From the NCBI GenBank assembly GCA_963682025.1, contig OY821519.1, positions 191,217,867-191,281,866 on the forward strand: 64,000 nt of DNA. The letters are read 5' to 3'. The notes under the pieces were generated by a model that saw only the letters and a list, made by a program, of their open reading frames with translations, was not told the origin of the DNA and ran no database searches. Below are positions 24,391 through 35,548 of this stretch, in pieces. The position numbers and the translations under genes are program-made. Source of the DNA: Cordilura impudica. Its lineage: Eukaryota; Arthropoda; Insecta; Diptera; Scathophagidae. Within the stretch, counting starts at the first letter, position 1; every line of letters begins with the position of its first letter.

Positions 24391-26640
24391 CATCAGAGTT
24401 TCGGGCAATTTTATGATCAGTTGAAACTCAAGAGATAAATATTTCATACACCATTAACTTATAATTATACCTTCTTTGAAAAGATATATAAAATTATTTG
24501 AAGTAATAAAGACGTATGCAACCCTTTACCAAAAAACAATAAAAACAAGTAAAAAAATTATAGTCGGTCAAGACCGACTATACGATACCCTATACCATGC
24601 GTTTGGAAACCCTATCTCTTAGGCCCAACCAACTGGACATAGAAAATAAGCAAAAACCAAATTTGAGTGGGATTTTTATTAATTTTTTCGGCTGCAGATA
24701 TGAAAAAGTTCATATCGGATGATATATCTTTATGGAGACTAGGTCCAAAAATGGACCGATCCTGATCATGTTTGGTAAAGTCTCTTGTATTTTGCAAAAA
24801 TATATACAAACAAAATTTGAGAAGAATCAGTGCAATATTTTTGTTTTTTAATAGATTTAAGTGAATATCGGGAAGCAGCTCTATATGGGGCCAAAGGGAT
24901 CATTTTTGGACAACTCATTAGTGGATGTAATGAACGCATACAAACCCAATTTGAGTAAGATCTATATGACAATTTGGATCTTATGGCAATTTATGTCGAT
25001 TTCATATGGGTAATTTGTATGAACATGGTCTGAACATGGACCGATTCTCACCAATTTCAACAGCGTTCATCCCATGGCCGATAGAAGCTTATATACCAAA
25101 TTTCGTCAAAATAGATTCATATTTGCGACCTGCAGTTTGATTACAAGCTTTACATGGACACACAGACGGACGGACGGACGGACGGACGGACATTGTTAAA
25201 TCAACTCAGAAAGTGGTTCTGATTCGATCGGTATAATTAAAGATGGGTCTAGGTCAAATATTTTTGGTTGTTACAAACAGCAGCACAAAGTCATTATACC
25301 CAAACCACATAGTGGTATAGGGTATAAAAATATGTCATTCACTATGTAAATGACCATTTATATGAACAAATAGAGAAATAGCTAAATTTTTGCCTGTGGA
25401 GTGTGGTTTGGAGTCATTATTTCAGCATGTTGCAATATATTTGATAGACATTTTATGTAGCGTTGAATAGATAAATATGTCTTCTTTAAGAATATATATA
25501 ATAATAAGTAAAATTCAAAAATTTTGGGAACACTTTACCAAAAAAAACCAAAAAAAAACGAAAAACCATAGTTTTTCTATATTTTTTTCTGAAATTCGAA
25601 TATAAATATCTCAAAAACTATTAACGTTATCAAAACAATTTTCTGAAGTGTGTTAGATAATTTAAATGCCGTTTTGAATCAGTAAACAAAATATAAAAAT
25701 AACTAATCTTAATATGTTTTTTATGTTAACAAAAAAAATTCGTATGAAAATTTGACTTTTTTCATCATTTAAGCCCTCCTGACCACGTTTATGTAACGGC
25801 GGTGAATTTTATTGCGGCGGATAAATAAAAATATTTGGAGCTTTAACACTGCGGTGAAATATTTGAAGAAATCGAGCGGATATTTTTGTATTAACTTTTA
25901 AAACTTATTTTTTTTTTTAAAATTGCCCAATTTCGTCCAATGCTGGACGTAGGGTGCATGTCCAAAAATATTAAAAATTTCACTTACAACCATTCTTGAA
26001 GCATATTCTTTTAAAATATGTAGAAAAATATATACATGTTTTACCAAGGTTGTGAGAAAAAAGTGAAAGAATGAAGGGTATTTTTTGGCAAAAATTTGCA
26101 ATTTTTAGAACCTGATTCAAAAAGTCAACTTTAAGATTTTGTGCTCACTAAACGGTTTGAAATAATTCAAAAAATACTTCAGCGTATTTTTTTGAAAAGT
26201 ACTGGCTATCGCCACATATTTTTAGATTTTTTTTTTATCTGTTTTAATAAAAATGTTATTTGCGAAAAACCAACAAAGAATTTGGTGAAAAGTTCAAATG
26301 TTGATTTTTAAAACCAAATATTTTTTAAATCATAAGCGATAACTAGGTAGTATAAGCATGTTTTTTGTTAATAATTTAATTGTTATTGGAAAAATTTAAA
26401 AAACGTAAAAATCACTTCATATTTATAAAAGTTACAAGCTTTGAAAGCATTTTCCACCTCGAGGTGGTCGACTTTGGCACCCTGTAGCTCACCCTGTGTT
26501 ACAACAGGGTATCTCAAAAATAAATATTTTGAAAGCCTATATCCTTGACTACAATCGCCTAGAATATACTATTCCAATCCAACCAACAGTTTAGAAGTTC
26601 CAGACTTATTACCACTTTTTTTTGGTTTTGAACCACTGTG
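24391..26640 (-). repeat. Transib right terminal inverted repeat (interrupted)
   Basis: Inverted complement of 21253-22718, beginning ATCAGAGTTTCGGGCAATTT and ending AACCACTGTG at 26640. It is split by the INE-like copy at 24545-25329. Apart from that insertion the two arms have matching length. Confidence 0.9.
24545..25329 (+). mobile_element. INE-like element, copy 7, nested in the Transib TIR
   Basis: Full-length forward copy from ACAAGTAAAAAAATTATAG to GTGGTATAGGGTATAAA, with five GGAC units at 25170-25190. The uninterrupted left TIR shows the empty site: an A-rich run next to GTCATTCACTATG. This gives the exact extent of the element family and shows that insertion happened without an evident duplication longer than the A-run. 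Confidence 0.92.
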
Positions 26641-26645
26641 CACCA

Positions 26646-28862
26646 GCACAATTATTTTGTGGAGGTTCACAAAGTTTTTCACTTTATTATATAATTTCTA
26701 TTAAAATTGTTCTTTTCACCAGCTTTGAAGTAGTCGAAGGCAACAGACAACTTCCGTTTTATGATAAACCTATGTTTATCCCAAAAATTGCACCTGCTTT
26801 ATTTCACCAATGGATGTGATGTGATATTTATTTCGACAGTTGCCTAAAAATTATTTACCAGATTTCATTAGAGCCATGGTGGTAATAGTTGTTAACACTT
26901 GGACTAAAACAATTCATCTGTTTCCAGTTTGCCTAAAGTTAGTAATGTTGGATCTACATAACATTAACTAGACATTGTTGTGCGGTGATTGCTTTTGTGG
27001 CATTCTACATGTGCATATCAGTCGTTCATTCAATAGAGTACAATTTCAGTTCTAATTTGAGTTGCACGTAATTGAGGAGATTTTCAATCCGTTCGATATA
27101 AAGTTAAGAAGATTTTATTTATGACAAAAATGTGCTTTAGCTGTTTGTTGCAGAAGGCATGCAAAGTATGCAGCAGCAGAATGTTAATTAATGTGTACGA
27201 GCATTTGAGATTATACAGTTCCACTTGTTGTTATATATAAAAGATGTTGTAGTTTCAAAAGGCCACCCCTACATGGTCACATACATATATAAGTAGGCTT
27301 TATTTTTTGTACTAAAAATACGTTGGTATATAAACTGCGTTATTTTTGTGACTGGCTGTGGTTTTGTTGTTCGGCTGAATTTACAGTTTTTTGTTAACAG
27401 AGTCGATGTATAATATGTATGCGGTTTAAATGGCAAACAGCGAACACAGTTATATAAAAATAGTGTGTGGCCTAATTGGAAATTTTCATTAAGTTCTAAG
27501 GTATGCAAAATTTATATGTTAAATTTACGAATGTAAACTAAGGCGAATCAACGTTTGACCAAAGCTGCTACTGTGAATAACAGTTTTTATATAAGGTCTG
27601 ATAAGTTTGATTATGTATACTACAGGCACTAAATACTTCGTTCTGAATATATTTTTTATACACTCTGGAAGCAATTATAGGGTTCAACTTATCACAAGAT
27701 TAGGCAGTGGAGATATTTTTAATTGTATATGTCTCAACTGAACATCGCGAAATTACTTTATATGGTTACTATGTTTGATTTTTTAGACTGGTTAATTCAT
27801 GGACATAATAATAATCTTGGTGTTGGAAAAATTGGAGTTCATCGCAGAGGGTACATTTACTTGGGGGATATGATTGAGGACATTGATGTTTTTCTAATTA
27901 AAAAAGCGATGGTCATAATAATCGTATGTTTACTATTATGTTTTGTTTGCATGTATTTTCACAGTAATTTTTTTTTATAAATTATATATTATGTATATAT
28001 ATTGCGATTTTATTCAATGTTTAGGAAATGACAAAAAAATAGTGGATTAAATTGTTTGCTGATATTGATAGTTTATTGTTTCTATTGAGTTAGCTTTTAT
28101 ACAGATTATATAGATGGTAAAATCCCTTCAATAAAAATAAAAAAATAAAAAAAATACACTAATGCTTCTGTCTGTGCTTAAATCGTATTGTAATATGTAC
28201 AGTAGAGTGGTCCTTAAAAATAAAAATGCGATTTTGGGGGAGCGTCGGTGTCCAGTTTGTTAACTTTCTATAAAGAACTAATAAGTGTGAAGTTTGAGGA
28301 TAATCAGGTAAAGAAAAGTCTCGCCGGAAATCGATTGAATATTTCAAATGTGTTTGTAAGGGAAAAATATGACATTTTCCGATTTTTCGATAATTTCGTT
28401 CATTAATGGGTTTATGGATTAACGTTGTTCGATTTATATCAAATATTTAGCATGGAAGGCGTGCACATTTGTTTATTATATTTCATGCAACACATCTAAA
28501 AATTCAATAGCACTTACAAAATTTTTGAATTTTTTACTTAATCGTCCCAAAACTAGCTTTTGGACACTTGTGGCGCCAGGTCCAAATGGGTAACTGACGA
28601 AAAATTATTTTTTCCCTAACTCTATGAAAAAAAAAACATATTAAAGTAGGAAACTGATTAATTTTTGATAAAAAGTATGTAAAAAGAGTACATTTACCGA
28701 ATATTTCACAAAAATCAAATTTTTCTCGATATCCGCAAAAAAAAATTCCATGTAAAAAATCTAGCAAAGGAATTTAGGTAGAAATTCACAAAGCATTTGA
28801 AATATTTTTTCTATTGAATAATTTCAAAGGTTATTCTTTAATATTTGTCAGATCCTAACATA
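26646..28862. other. Mostly unassigned; one possible small ORF
   Basis: This is the longest stretch without an identified mobile element. An 85-codon plus-strand frame at 27723-27980 starts with ATG and has a C-terminal hydrophobic segment (AMVIIIVCLLLCFVCMYF), with AATAAA downstream at about 28133. I do not recognise it, and chance is not excluded. From about 28197, GTAGAGTGGTCCTTAAAAAT resembles the start of a common insect repeat, but no matching end was found. Confidence 0.35.
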
Positions 28863-30168
28863 AAGGGTCCGCCATCTAACGTATTTTTTTTCAACTGGTG
28901 CTTATTTCCTGAATGGTAACACTTAGCTCATGTCTGGTTTGACAGATAATTAGTTTTATCCTTCCGCTGAACGAATATGGTTGTGTATACGCTAGAACAA
29001 CGCTGGGAAATATTGCGACATTACTTTGAAAATCATTGTAATGTTGCAGGATGTGTGCGAAAATTGCGCACGGATTTTGGAAGAAGAGAAGCACCTTCAG
29101 CTCCGTATGTTCGTTATCTTGTGAAAAAAGTGAAAGAAACTGGCATCCTCCTCGATAAACCGAAGCGTGAAAAGCCAAAAACTGTGCGTACACCCGAGAA
29201 TATTGCTGCTGTGACAGAAAGTGTGCGTGAAGCGCCATCAGCATCAATTCACCGTCGTTCTCAAGAATTGAACATTTCGGAGGCATCATTGAGACGACTT
29301 TTGCATAATGACCTTGGTATGACGCCATACAAAGTCCAACCAGTTCAGGGATTGAAGCCAACTGACCATCCAATGCGTTTTCGCTTCGCTAAGTGGGCCT
29401 GCGATCGCCTTACAGAAGATGCCGATTTTGCCAAAAAAAAAAAAAATTATCTTTTCAGATGAAGCTCATTTTGATCTTGGTGGGTATGTAAGCAAGCAAA
29501 ATTGTCGCATTTGGGGCACAGAAAATCCGCATGCATACATTGAAAAGCCGATACACCCAAAACGAGTCACTGTTTGGTGCGGATTTTGTCCAGAGGCATA
29601 ATTGGGCCATTTTTCTTCGAAAATGAGCAAGGAGTGGCCGTTACAGTCAATGGCGATCGTTATCGGGCCATGTTGAACGAATTTTTGTTCACAAAAATTG
29701 AAGAGGAGGATATTGGCAACATTTGGCTTCAACAGGAGGGCGCTATGTGCTACACAGCCGAAGTTACACTCGATGTTTTGCGCCCTGTTTTTGAAGATCG
29801 CATTATCAGCCGCAGAGCTGATGTCGTTTGGCCACTTCGGAGCTGCGATTTGACACCGTTGGACTATTATTTGTAGGGTGCCCTCAAAGATAAGTGTTAC
29901 GCCAACAAGCCAGAGACAATTGACGCTTTAAAGGACAATATTCGTGAAGCCATTGGTGAAATACAGCTGCACACAATCGATAATGAGCTTAAAAATTCGA
30001 CCGATCGTGTAGGCTACTGCACGGCCAGCCGAGGCAGCCATTTGAATGAAGTTAATTTCCGTTATTAACCGGAAGGATTGTGCTTTCAAATAAAAATAGA
30101 AATTTGAGATAATATTCAGTAGTTTTTTTTATAGCATTTTCAAAAAAAAAGTTATTTGGCGGACCCTT
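28863..30168 (+). mobile_element. mariner-like DD41D transposon, copy 1
   Basis: TIRs AAGGGTCCGCCA at the left and TGGCGGACCCTT at the right, with TA on both sides (28861-28862, 30169-30170). Length 1,306 bp, the usual size for a one-gene mariner. A second copy of the same family, 1,189 bp, lies inverted at 40432-41620. The transposase occupies nearly the whole interior. Confidence 0.93.
28977..30068 (+). pseudogene. DD41D mariner transposase, broken
   Basis: From ATG 28977 an intact N-terminal DNA-binding half (EQRWEILRHYFENH, then NISEASLRRLLHNDLGMTPY) runs to 29430. An expanded A-run (29431-29443) then shifts the frame. The catalytic part continues with FSDEAHFDLGGY (first D), GYVSKQNCRIWGTENP, a second shift near 29590, then ENEQGVAVTVNGDRYRAML and LTPLDYYL (third D). 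The expected second D is replaced: the motif reads QQEGAMCYTAE, with codon GAG at 29736-29738, where the sister copy has QKDGATCHTAE. A TAG at about 29874 replaces Trp after LDYYL. The C-terminus through HLNEVNFRY and a stop at 30066 is still present. Forty-one residues separate positions two and three of the triad. Confidence 0.92.
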
Positions 30169-30945
30169 TATTTCTTGCAATATCACCGCAAGTCTAAGAA
30201 AGGTTAAGAAAGTCTATAAAAAAATATTTTTCATAGACTTGACGATAATAATTCACAAAGTGCCGGTTTACACATGAAAGTTTTCTTTCTGAAACTGTTT
30301 GAAATTCTCTCTTAAACTCTCATCCGTGTCTACAAACTGAAATTTTTGTATTGAAATTCAAGATTTGTTCATGTTTACTTTATCGTTTTAGCTATTTTTT
30401 TTATCATTTAATTTCATTAATATTAACCTTATTTCAATTTATTATTTTTCTTAACACAAATAAAACATAGAAATGAAAGAAAACTAAAAATAACTTCAAT
30501 TTGACAATTGCGAAGCAAGAAACAGAGTACATGATAGTATGTACCCCCTGCCATTACTCTTTCCCGTCTCACTTATAAACACAAGACTTTCAGCAAGAAA
30601 ACTCTCATGTGTGAAGCGTCTGACAACCTTGCTTAAAAGGATATACGGAAGGATATACGAAAGGATATACGAAAGGATATATGGAACTTTTTCATTAGGT
30701 GCACCAATTAATTGACGATTTTAATACCAATGGTTTTTGAATAGATTAATAAAAATCTAGTTACCATCAATTATGAATCAGTTGAGAAAAATAATAGTTT
30801 TAAAAAACGTGATTTTCAAATAACTTCATAAATGTGTAGTGTATTAAAGAATTGAATAATAAATTTATGTGTCGTAATTATGACAGTGGTGACAATGGTA
30901 TCAGGAGACTCCATGAATATATTTACTTCAAAAAGCGTGTTAATA
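30169..30945. other. No gene; 12-bp tandem repeat at 30637-30684
   Basis: Four units of the type AAGGATATACGA lie in tandem at 30637-30684. The rest is AT-rich with no recognised element or gene. Confidence 0.55.
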
Positions 30946-31251
30946 TTTATACCTTATACCACTATGTGGTCAGGATATAATGACTTTGTGCTGATGTTTG
31001 TAACTGCCAAAAATATTTGACCTAGACCCACCTTTTATTATACCGATCGAGTCAGAATCACCTTCTGAGTAGCATCCGATATGAACTTTTTCATATTCAA
31101 AGGAAAAAAAAATAATAACAATGCCACTCAAATTTGGTTTATGCTTATTTTCTATATCCAATTAGTTGGGCCTAAGAGATAGGGTCTCTAAACGCATGGT
31201 ATAGGATATCGTATAGTCGGTCTAGGCCGACCATAATTTTCTTTCTAGTTT
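30946..31251 (-). mobile_element. INE-like element, copy 8 (internal deletion)
   Basis: Both family ends are present (TTTATACCTTATACCACTAT; CTAGGCCGACCATAATTTTC), but the middle ~490 bp, including the (GTCY)n tract, is missing: AATCACCTTCTGAG joins directly to TAGCATCCGATATGAAC. Confidence 0.85.
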
Positions 31252-31483
31252 TTTTTTTGTTAGTGCTTCCTTTTGCTTGTTTTGAAAAGCATACATTGTA
31301 TATTTATAAGAAAAACATTTTGAAAACGAATAATTTTTTCCTCAATTGTAAATAATTTTGTTACAAGTTTTTTTAATTTAATTATAATTGTTTGAAACAA
31401 TGCCTGTTAAAAAATAATTACCATTAAATGTTAACAAGAATAGAAAAATTCCAAAATATGATACAAACAATGTCAGTTCATCA

Positions 31484-32281
31484 TTATACCATATACCACT
31501 ATGTGGTTTGGGTATAATGACTTTGTGCTGCTGTTTGTAACGTCCAAAAATATTTGACATAGACCCATCTTTTATTATACCGATCGAATCAGAATCACTA
31601 TCTGATTCGATTTAGCGATGTCCGTCCGTCCGTCCGTCCGTCTGTGTGTCCATGTAAAGCTTGTAATCAAACTGCAGGTCGCAAATATGAATATATTTTG
31701 ATGAAATTTGGAATATAAGCTTTTATCGGCCATATGATGAACGCTGTTGAAATTGGTTAGAATCGGTCCGTGTTCAGACCAAGCCCCCATACAAATGACC
31801 CCAATGAAATCGACATAAATTGCCATAAGATCCAAATTATCATATAAATCTTAGTCAAATTGGGGTTGTATGTATTTATTACATCCATTAATCAGTAGTC
31901 CAAAATATCCCTATGGGACAACTCTTAGTCATAAGCCCCATATAGAGCTGCTTCCCGATCTGCACTTAAATCTATCAAAAAACAAAAATATTGCATTTAT
32001 TCTTCTCAAATTTTGTTTGTATATATTTTTGCAAAATACAATAGACTTTACCAAACATAGTCAGGATCGGTCCATTTTTGGACCTAGTCCCCATATAGAT
32101 ATAGCATCCGATATGAACTTTTTGTATCTGCAGCCAAAAAAATTAATAAAAATCCCACTCAAATTTGGTTTATGCTTATTTTCTATGTCCAGTTAGTTGG
32201 GCTTTCGAGATAGGGTCCCTAAACTCATGGCAGAGGGTATCATATATTCGGTCTACACCGACTATAATTTTCTTACTTGTT
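31484..32281 (-). mobile_element. INE-like element, copy 9
   Basis: Full-length reverse copy, about 230 bp from copy 8 in the same orientation. It has four GTCC units at 31620-31640 and ends GACTATAATTTTCTTACTTG. Open frames inside are repeat-derived. Confidence 0.87.
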
Positions 32282-32779
32282 TTTTTTCGAATTAATCGTA
32301 CTGAATTATTATTGTTTTAAATCAAATGATTTTAGTTTGGTAAAAGTAAAATGAAATTTTTAAAGAGGTATGTATGTATCTGACTATTTTAAACTTGAGT
32401 TGTCAGTTGATAATAAGTATAAGCAATGATTGATAAATTAGCGGATAACAGATTTGGTTTTAATTAGAAGGAAGACGGAATTGCGATTACTAACCACAAA
32501 TGAAAGTAATGTATATTTAAACTTAATATTTCTTGTTATTTACTTTTCTTTGAAATAATAATAACTTATTGGAATTGGTGTTTTGATTAGAATTTTAGTA
32601 ACAATTCTGTACCCACCAGATGCAGCAATTTGTATTACATCTTGTAGATTTAACTTGACTTTTAACTAGAACCACTATTCTCTTTTTTATAAGTTATTGT
32701 TAGGGGAATCGTATAACGCTGTTTCATATTATTTGATGGATAAATTGTGAATCGGAATTAAAAATGAATTTTTAACTTA

Positions 32780-33715
32780 CAGACCAAAAAGTCTTCTGCC
32801 AGTTCTAAGCAAAATATTTGAAAAAAGCTACTGTTCAGACTAAAACATATCTTTCAAGCAAATGAATTCATCCTAAGCCATCTTTAGAGAACAACATTCT
32901 ACTCTTGAACAAGTCCGCAGTGTGGTTAAGTAAATAAGAACAGCATTTGAAAATAAACTATATTGTTAAGCTGTATTTTTGGACATTACGCAGGCCTTCG
33001 AGAAAGTGTGGCACGCAGACCTTTTATATAAGTTAAAAAAAAATTGCCATATCCTTATTTCGAACTGCTGAAGTCGTAGTTGGACTATAGCTATTTTCTA
33101 GTCAAGATCAATGACGAAACTATGCAACTGCATATAATACAATCCGGTGTACCTCAAGGCAGTATATTAGGACCCATTCTTTCTACCTTATTTACTGCTG
33201 ATCTACCCACAAATGACCACACCTCCATCGCAACTTTTGTCTTCCCATTAAAACCATATAACTGCGTCCATGAACCTTCAGTACATGCATGACTCGAATC
33301 GTGAAGAATGAAAGCTAACCTTAATTAATCAGTCCATGTAACTTTTACCTTAAGAAAACACAATTGCGAGCTGATACTCTTCCTCGATCCAACAACACAA
33401 AATGCCTAGGAATCCACCACTTGGTATAAAATTAACCTCTTTGTACTGGCTCATAGGAAGAAACTCAAAAATTTCCATAGACAGTAAGTTACTCATATAT
33501 AAAACCATCATTAAGCCCATATGGACATATGATATACAAATTTGCGGGTCTTCCGCAAAAACAAACAACAACATTTTACAACGTTTTCAGTCTAAAGCTT
33601 TACACACAATCTCAAACGCGTCAACTTTTGTCACAAATAACACACTACATAACGACTTCTTTATTCCAATAGTGCATCACAGCATCCAAATACCTTAGCT
33701 ACAGATCTGTTGCAT
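32780..33715 (+). pseudogene. jockey-like LINE reverse transcriptase relic
   Basis: Translated across shifting frames, 32780-33290 gives RPKSLLPVLSKIFEK (RT palm entry), an EQVRSVV-like helix, a FLDITQAFEKVWHADLLYK-like motif A region and SGVPQGSILGPILSTLF (motif B). The YxDD motif C is missing: about 100 bp after motif B the sequence goes to 33402-33698, which encodes YWLIGRNSKISIDSKLLIYK, IKPIWTYDIQICGSSAKT and LQRFQSKALHTI, typical of the thumb and post-RT part of jockey-clade elements. No endonuclease, ORF1 or 3' tail is recognisable. It is 5' truncated, riddled with indels and dead. Confidence 0.85.
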
Positions 33716-33784
33716 ATATCTTCTAATCAAAGAAGACAAAGAAGATTTCCGCTAACACAGCTTATTGTTACAAGATAATATAAA

Positions 33785-34208
33785 ACAAGTAAGAAAATTA
33801 TTAATTATTTTATTATTTTATTAATTTTTTTGGCTGCAAATACGAAAAGGTTCATATCGGACACTATAACTATATGAGGACTAACTAGGCTCAAGAATGG
33901 ACCGATCCTGACTATGTTTGGTAAAGTCTCCTGTATTTTGCAAAAATATATACAAACAAAATTTTAGAGGAATCAGTGCAATATTTTTGTTTTTTGATAG
34001 ATTTAAGTGAAGATAGGGAAGCAGCTCTACATGGGGCCTATGAGTAAGAATTATCCCATAGGGATCATTTTTGGACTACTCATTAATGGATGTAATAAAC
34101 GCATACAAACCCAATTTGAGTAAGATTTATATGACAACTTGGATCTTATGGCAATTTATGTCGATTTCATAGTCATTATACCCAAACCACATAGTGGTAT
34201 AGGGTATA
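33785..34208 (+). mobile_element. INE-like element, copy 10 (two deletions)
   Basis: Starts ACAAGTAAGAAAATTATTAA but lacks the 5' palindrome. It keeps the GGCTGCAAATACGAAAAGG to CGATTTCATAG body, then jumps to GTCATTATACCCAAACCAC and the end GTGGTATAGGGTATAA, so the (GTCY)n third is deleted. Confidence 0.83.
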
Positions 34209-34356
34209 ATTATATAATATTTATACAGCGGCGCAACAACAGTTGCTTCCTCTGCATGCCTTTTTTATTCAGTTTAATTATTTATTTACATATTATAAAA
34301 GAAAATGCTATATCTTTATATATAGATGGATTGGAGTCAAAAAAAACTTTTATTAA

Positions 34357-34950
34357 AGGGGTGTAAGGTTTTAAAGGTGAAAAAGGCGTATTTTCATATT
34401 TTTTTGAGGATCCTAATAATGCCGGATTATTTGTTTCATATTCACCTTATAATAACATCTGAAGTATCTTTGAAATAATTTTAAATTTAAAATGTTAATA
34501 AATAACTCATTACCGGATGATGTGAAATTAAAAAATCGAAATGCGTTAAAAAGGTGATATGTTTCCCGAGGTAATCACGTACTGTTTTTTTTTTATTTTG
34601 CAGCAATTTGAAGTGAAAAGCACGATTTTTGCTATAAAATTTCGGTGAATTTTTTGTTAAAAATGGTAAAAAGTGGCTTAAAAAAACTCTTCATGATTAC
34701 CTGGTGATTTAAATGTAGTAATAGTGGATTTTGGGTTATGATGTCCACGGACTTCTAACATGTGTTTTGAGAGAAAATCGATTTAAATATTTTTAAAAAT
34801 TCATTTATATACGATATACCGTATGATGCCGTTCGTTTTAAAAGTTGTACCTTCATTAGTTTTGCTCCAATTTAATTGAAATTTTAACACAACACTCTCG
34901 ACATGCTGCACATTAGAAAAAAAAAAATAAAGGATTTAAAACCTTACCCC
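34357..34950. mobile_element. Putative MITE with ~20-bp TIRs
   Basis: AGGGGTGTAAGGTTTTAAAG at the left is matched by inverted TTTAAAACCTTACCCCT at the right, about 590 bp apart, around a non-coding AT-rich interior. No clear target duplication. Confidence 0.6.
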
Positions 34951-35045
34951 TCTTGTCAAATGGCTTTAAAAATTTTGCAAATTTTCACAGAGAGATATTT
35001 AAACCTTACAAATTCCAAATATTATTAATAAAATTTATATTGATA

Positions 35046-35548
35046 CAGGGTGATCCAAAAGTCAGCATGAGGTAAAAATTTAATAACTTTATCGTTTATA
35101 TATATTTTTTTCAGATTATATAAATAACATCTGCAAAATATAATGGAGAGATTCAGAGCTGAACAATGAACCAGAATAATACAAAATTATTATCAATTAT
35201 TTCAACAAAAGAAGCATATCGTCGCCGTTTTGCCGTCATAATTTCTCCCTCTGGAGCAATGATTCGTTGCTCAGTTGATCGCCACCACCAACATGGCACC
35301 GTAAGACCACGGTAGACCACGTTTAATTCGCATAATATTGAACGTGTAGAGCATAGTGTTAGCGAAACACCAGAAACATCTACCAGATGGTAAGTATATC
35401 TCGTACGTCACTACGGCTCATTTAAGTGACATTATTTTCCAAATTTGTATATTTTATAATATGGGAAAAAAATAAAAATAAAAAAATATAAAAACAAAAA
35501 AGTTATTAAATTATTAAATAAACCCCATGTTACTTTTGGCCCACCCTA
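35046..35548 (+). mobile_element. mariner-derived MITE with transposase remnants
   Basis: TIRs CAGGGTGATCCAAAAGT and TAGGGTGGGCCAAAAGT (inward from the right), TA on both sides (35044-35045 and 35549-35550). Inside are remnants of a mariner N-terminus: ATGGAGAGATTCAGAGCTGA reads MERFRAEQ followed by a stop, and further on NIERVEHSVSETPETSTRW. The catalytic half is deleted. It is a deletion derivative of a different mariner family from 28863-30168. Confidence 0.8.

Larger units (their letters stand above)
21253..26640 (+). mobile_element. Transib (RAG1-like) transposon with ~1.46-kb TIRs
   Basis: The 5-bp direct repeat CACCA flanks the element (21248-21252 and 26641-26645), the target-duplication length of Transib. 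The right end reads inward CACAGTGGTTCAAAACC; the left end reads TACAGTGGTTCAAAACC, differing at the first base. The arms continue as inverted complements for about 1,466 bp (21253-22718 against 24391-26640 once a nested INE-like insertion is removed). Between them lies a RAG1-like transposase gene. Total 5,388 bp, about 4.6 kb without the insertion. CACAGTG equals the V(D)J recombination-signal heptamer, a known similarity of Transib ends. Confidence 0.92.

Noticed and set aside
26990..27240. Promoter-like ATCAGTCGTTC and a 40-codon Cys-rich frame at 27121
   Set aside because: A single initiator-like match without a TATA box or downstream element, and a very short frame; too weak.
28197..28860. 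Repeat starting AGAGTGGTCCTTAAAAAT as a complete element
   Set aside because: I could not find the inverted partner end or a target duplication before the mariner at 28863.
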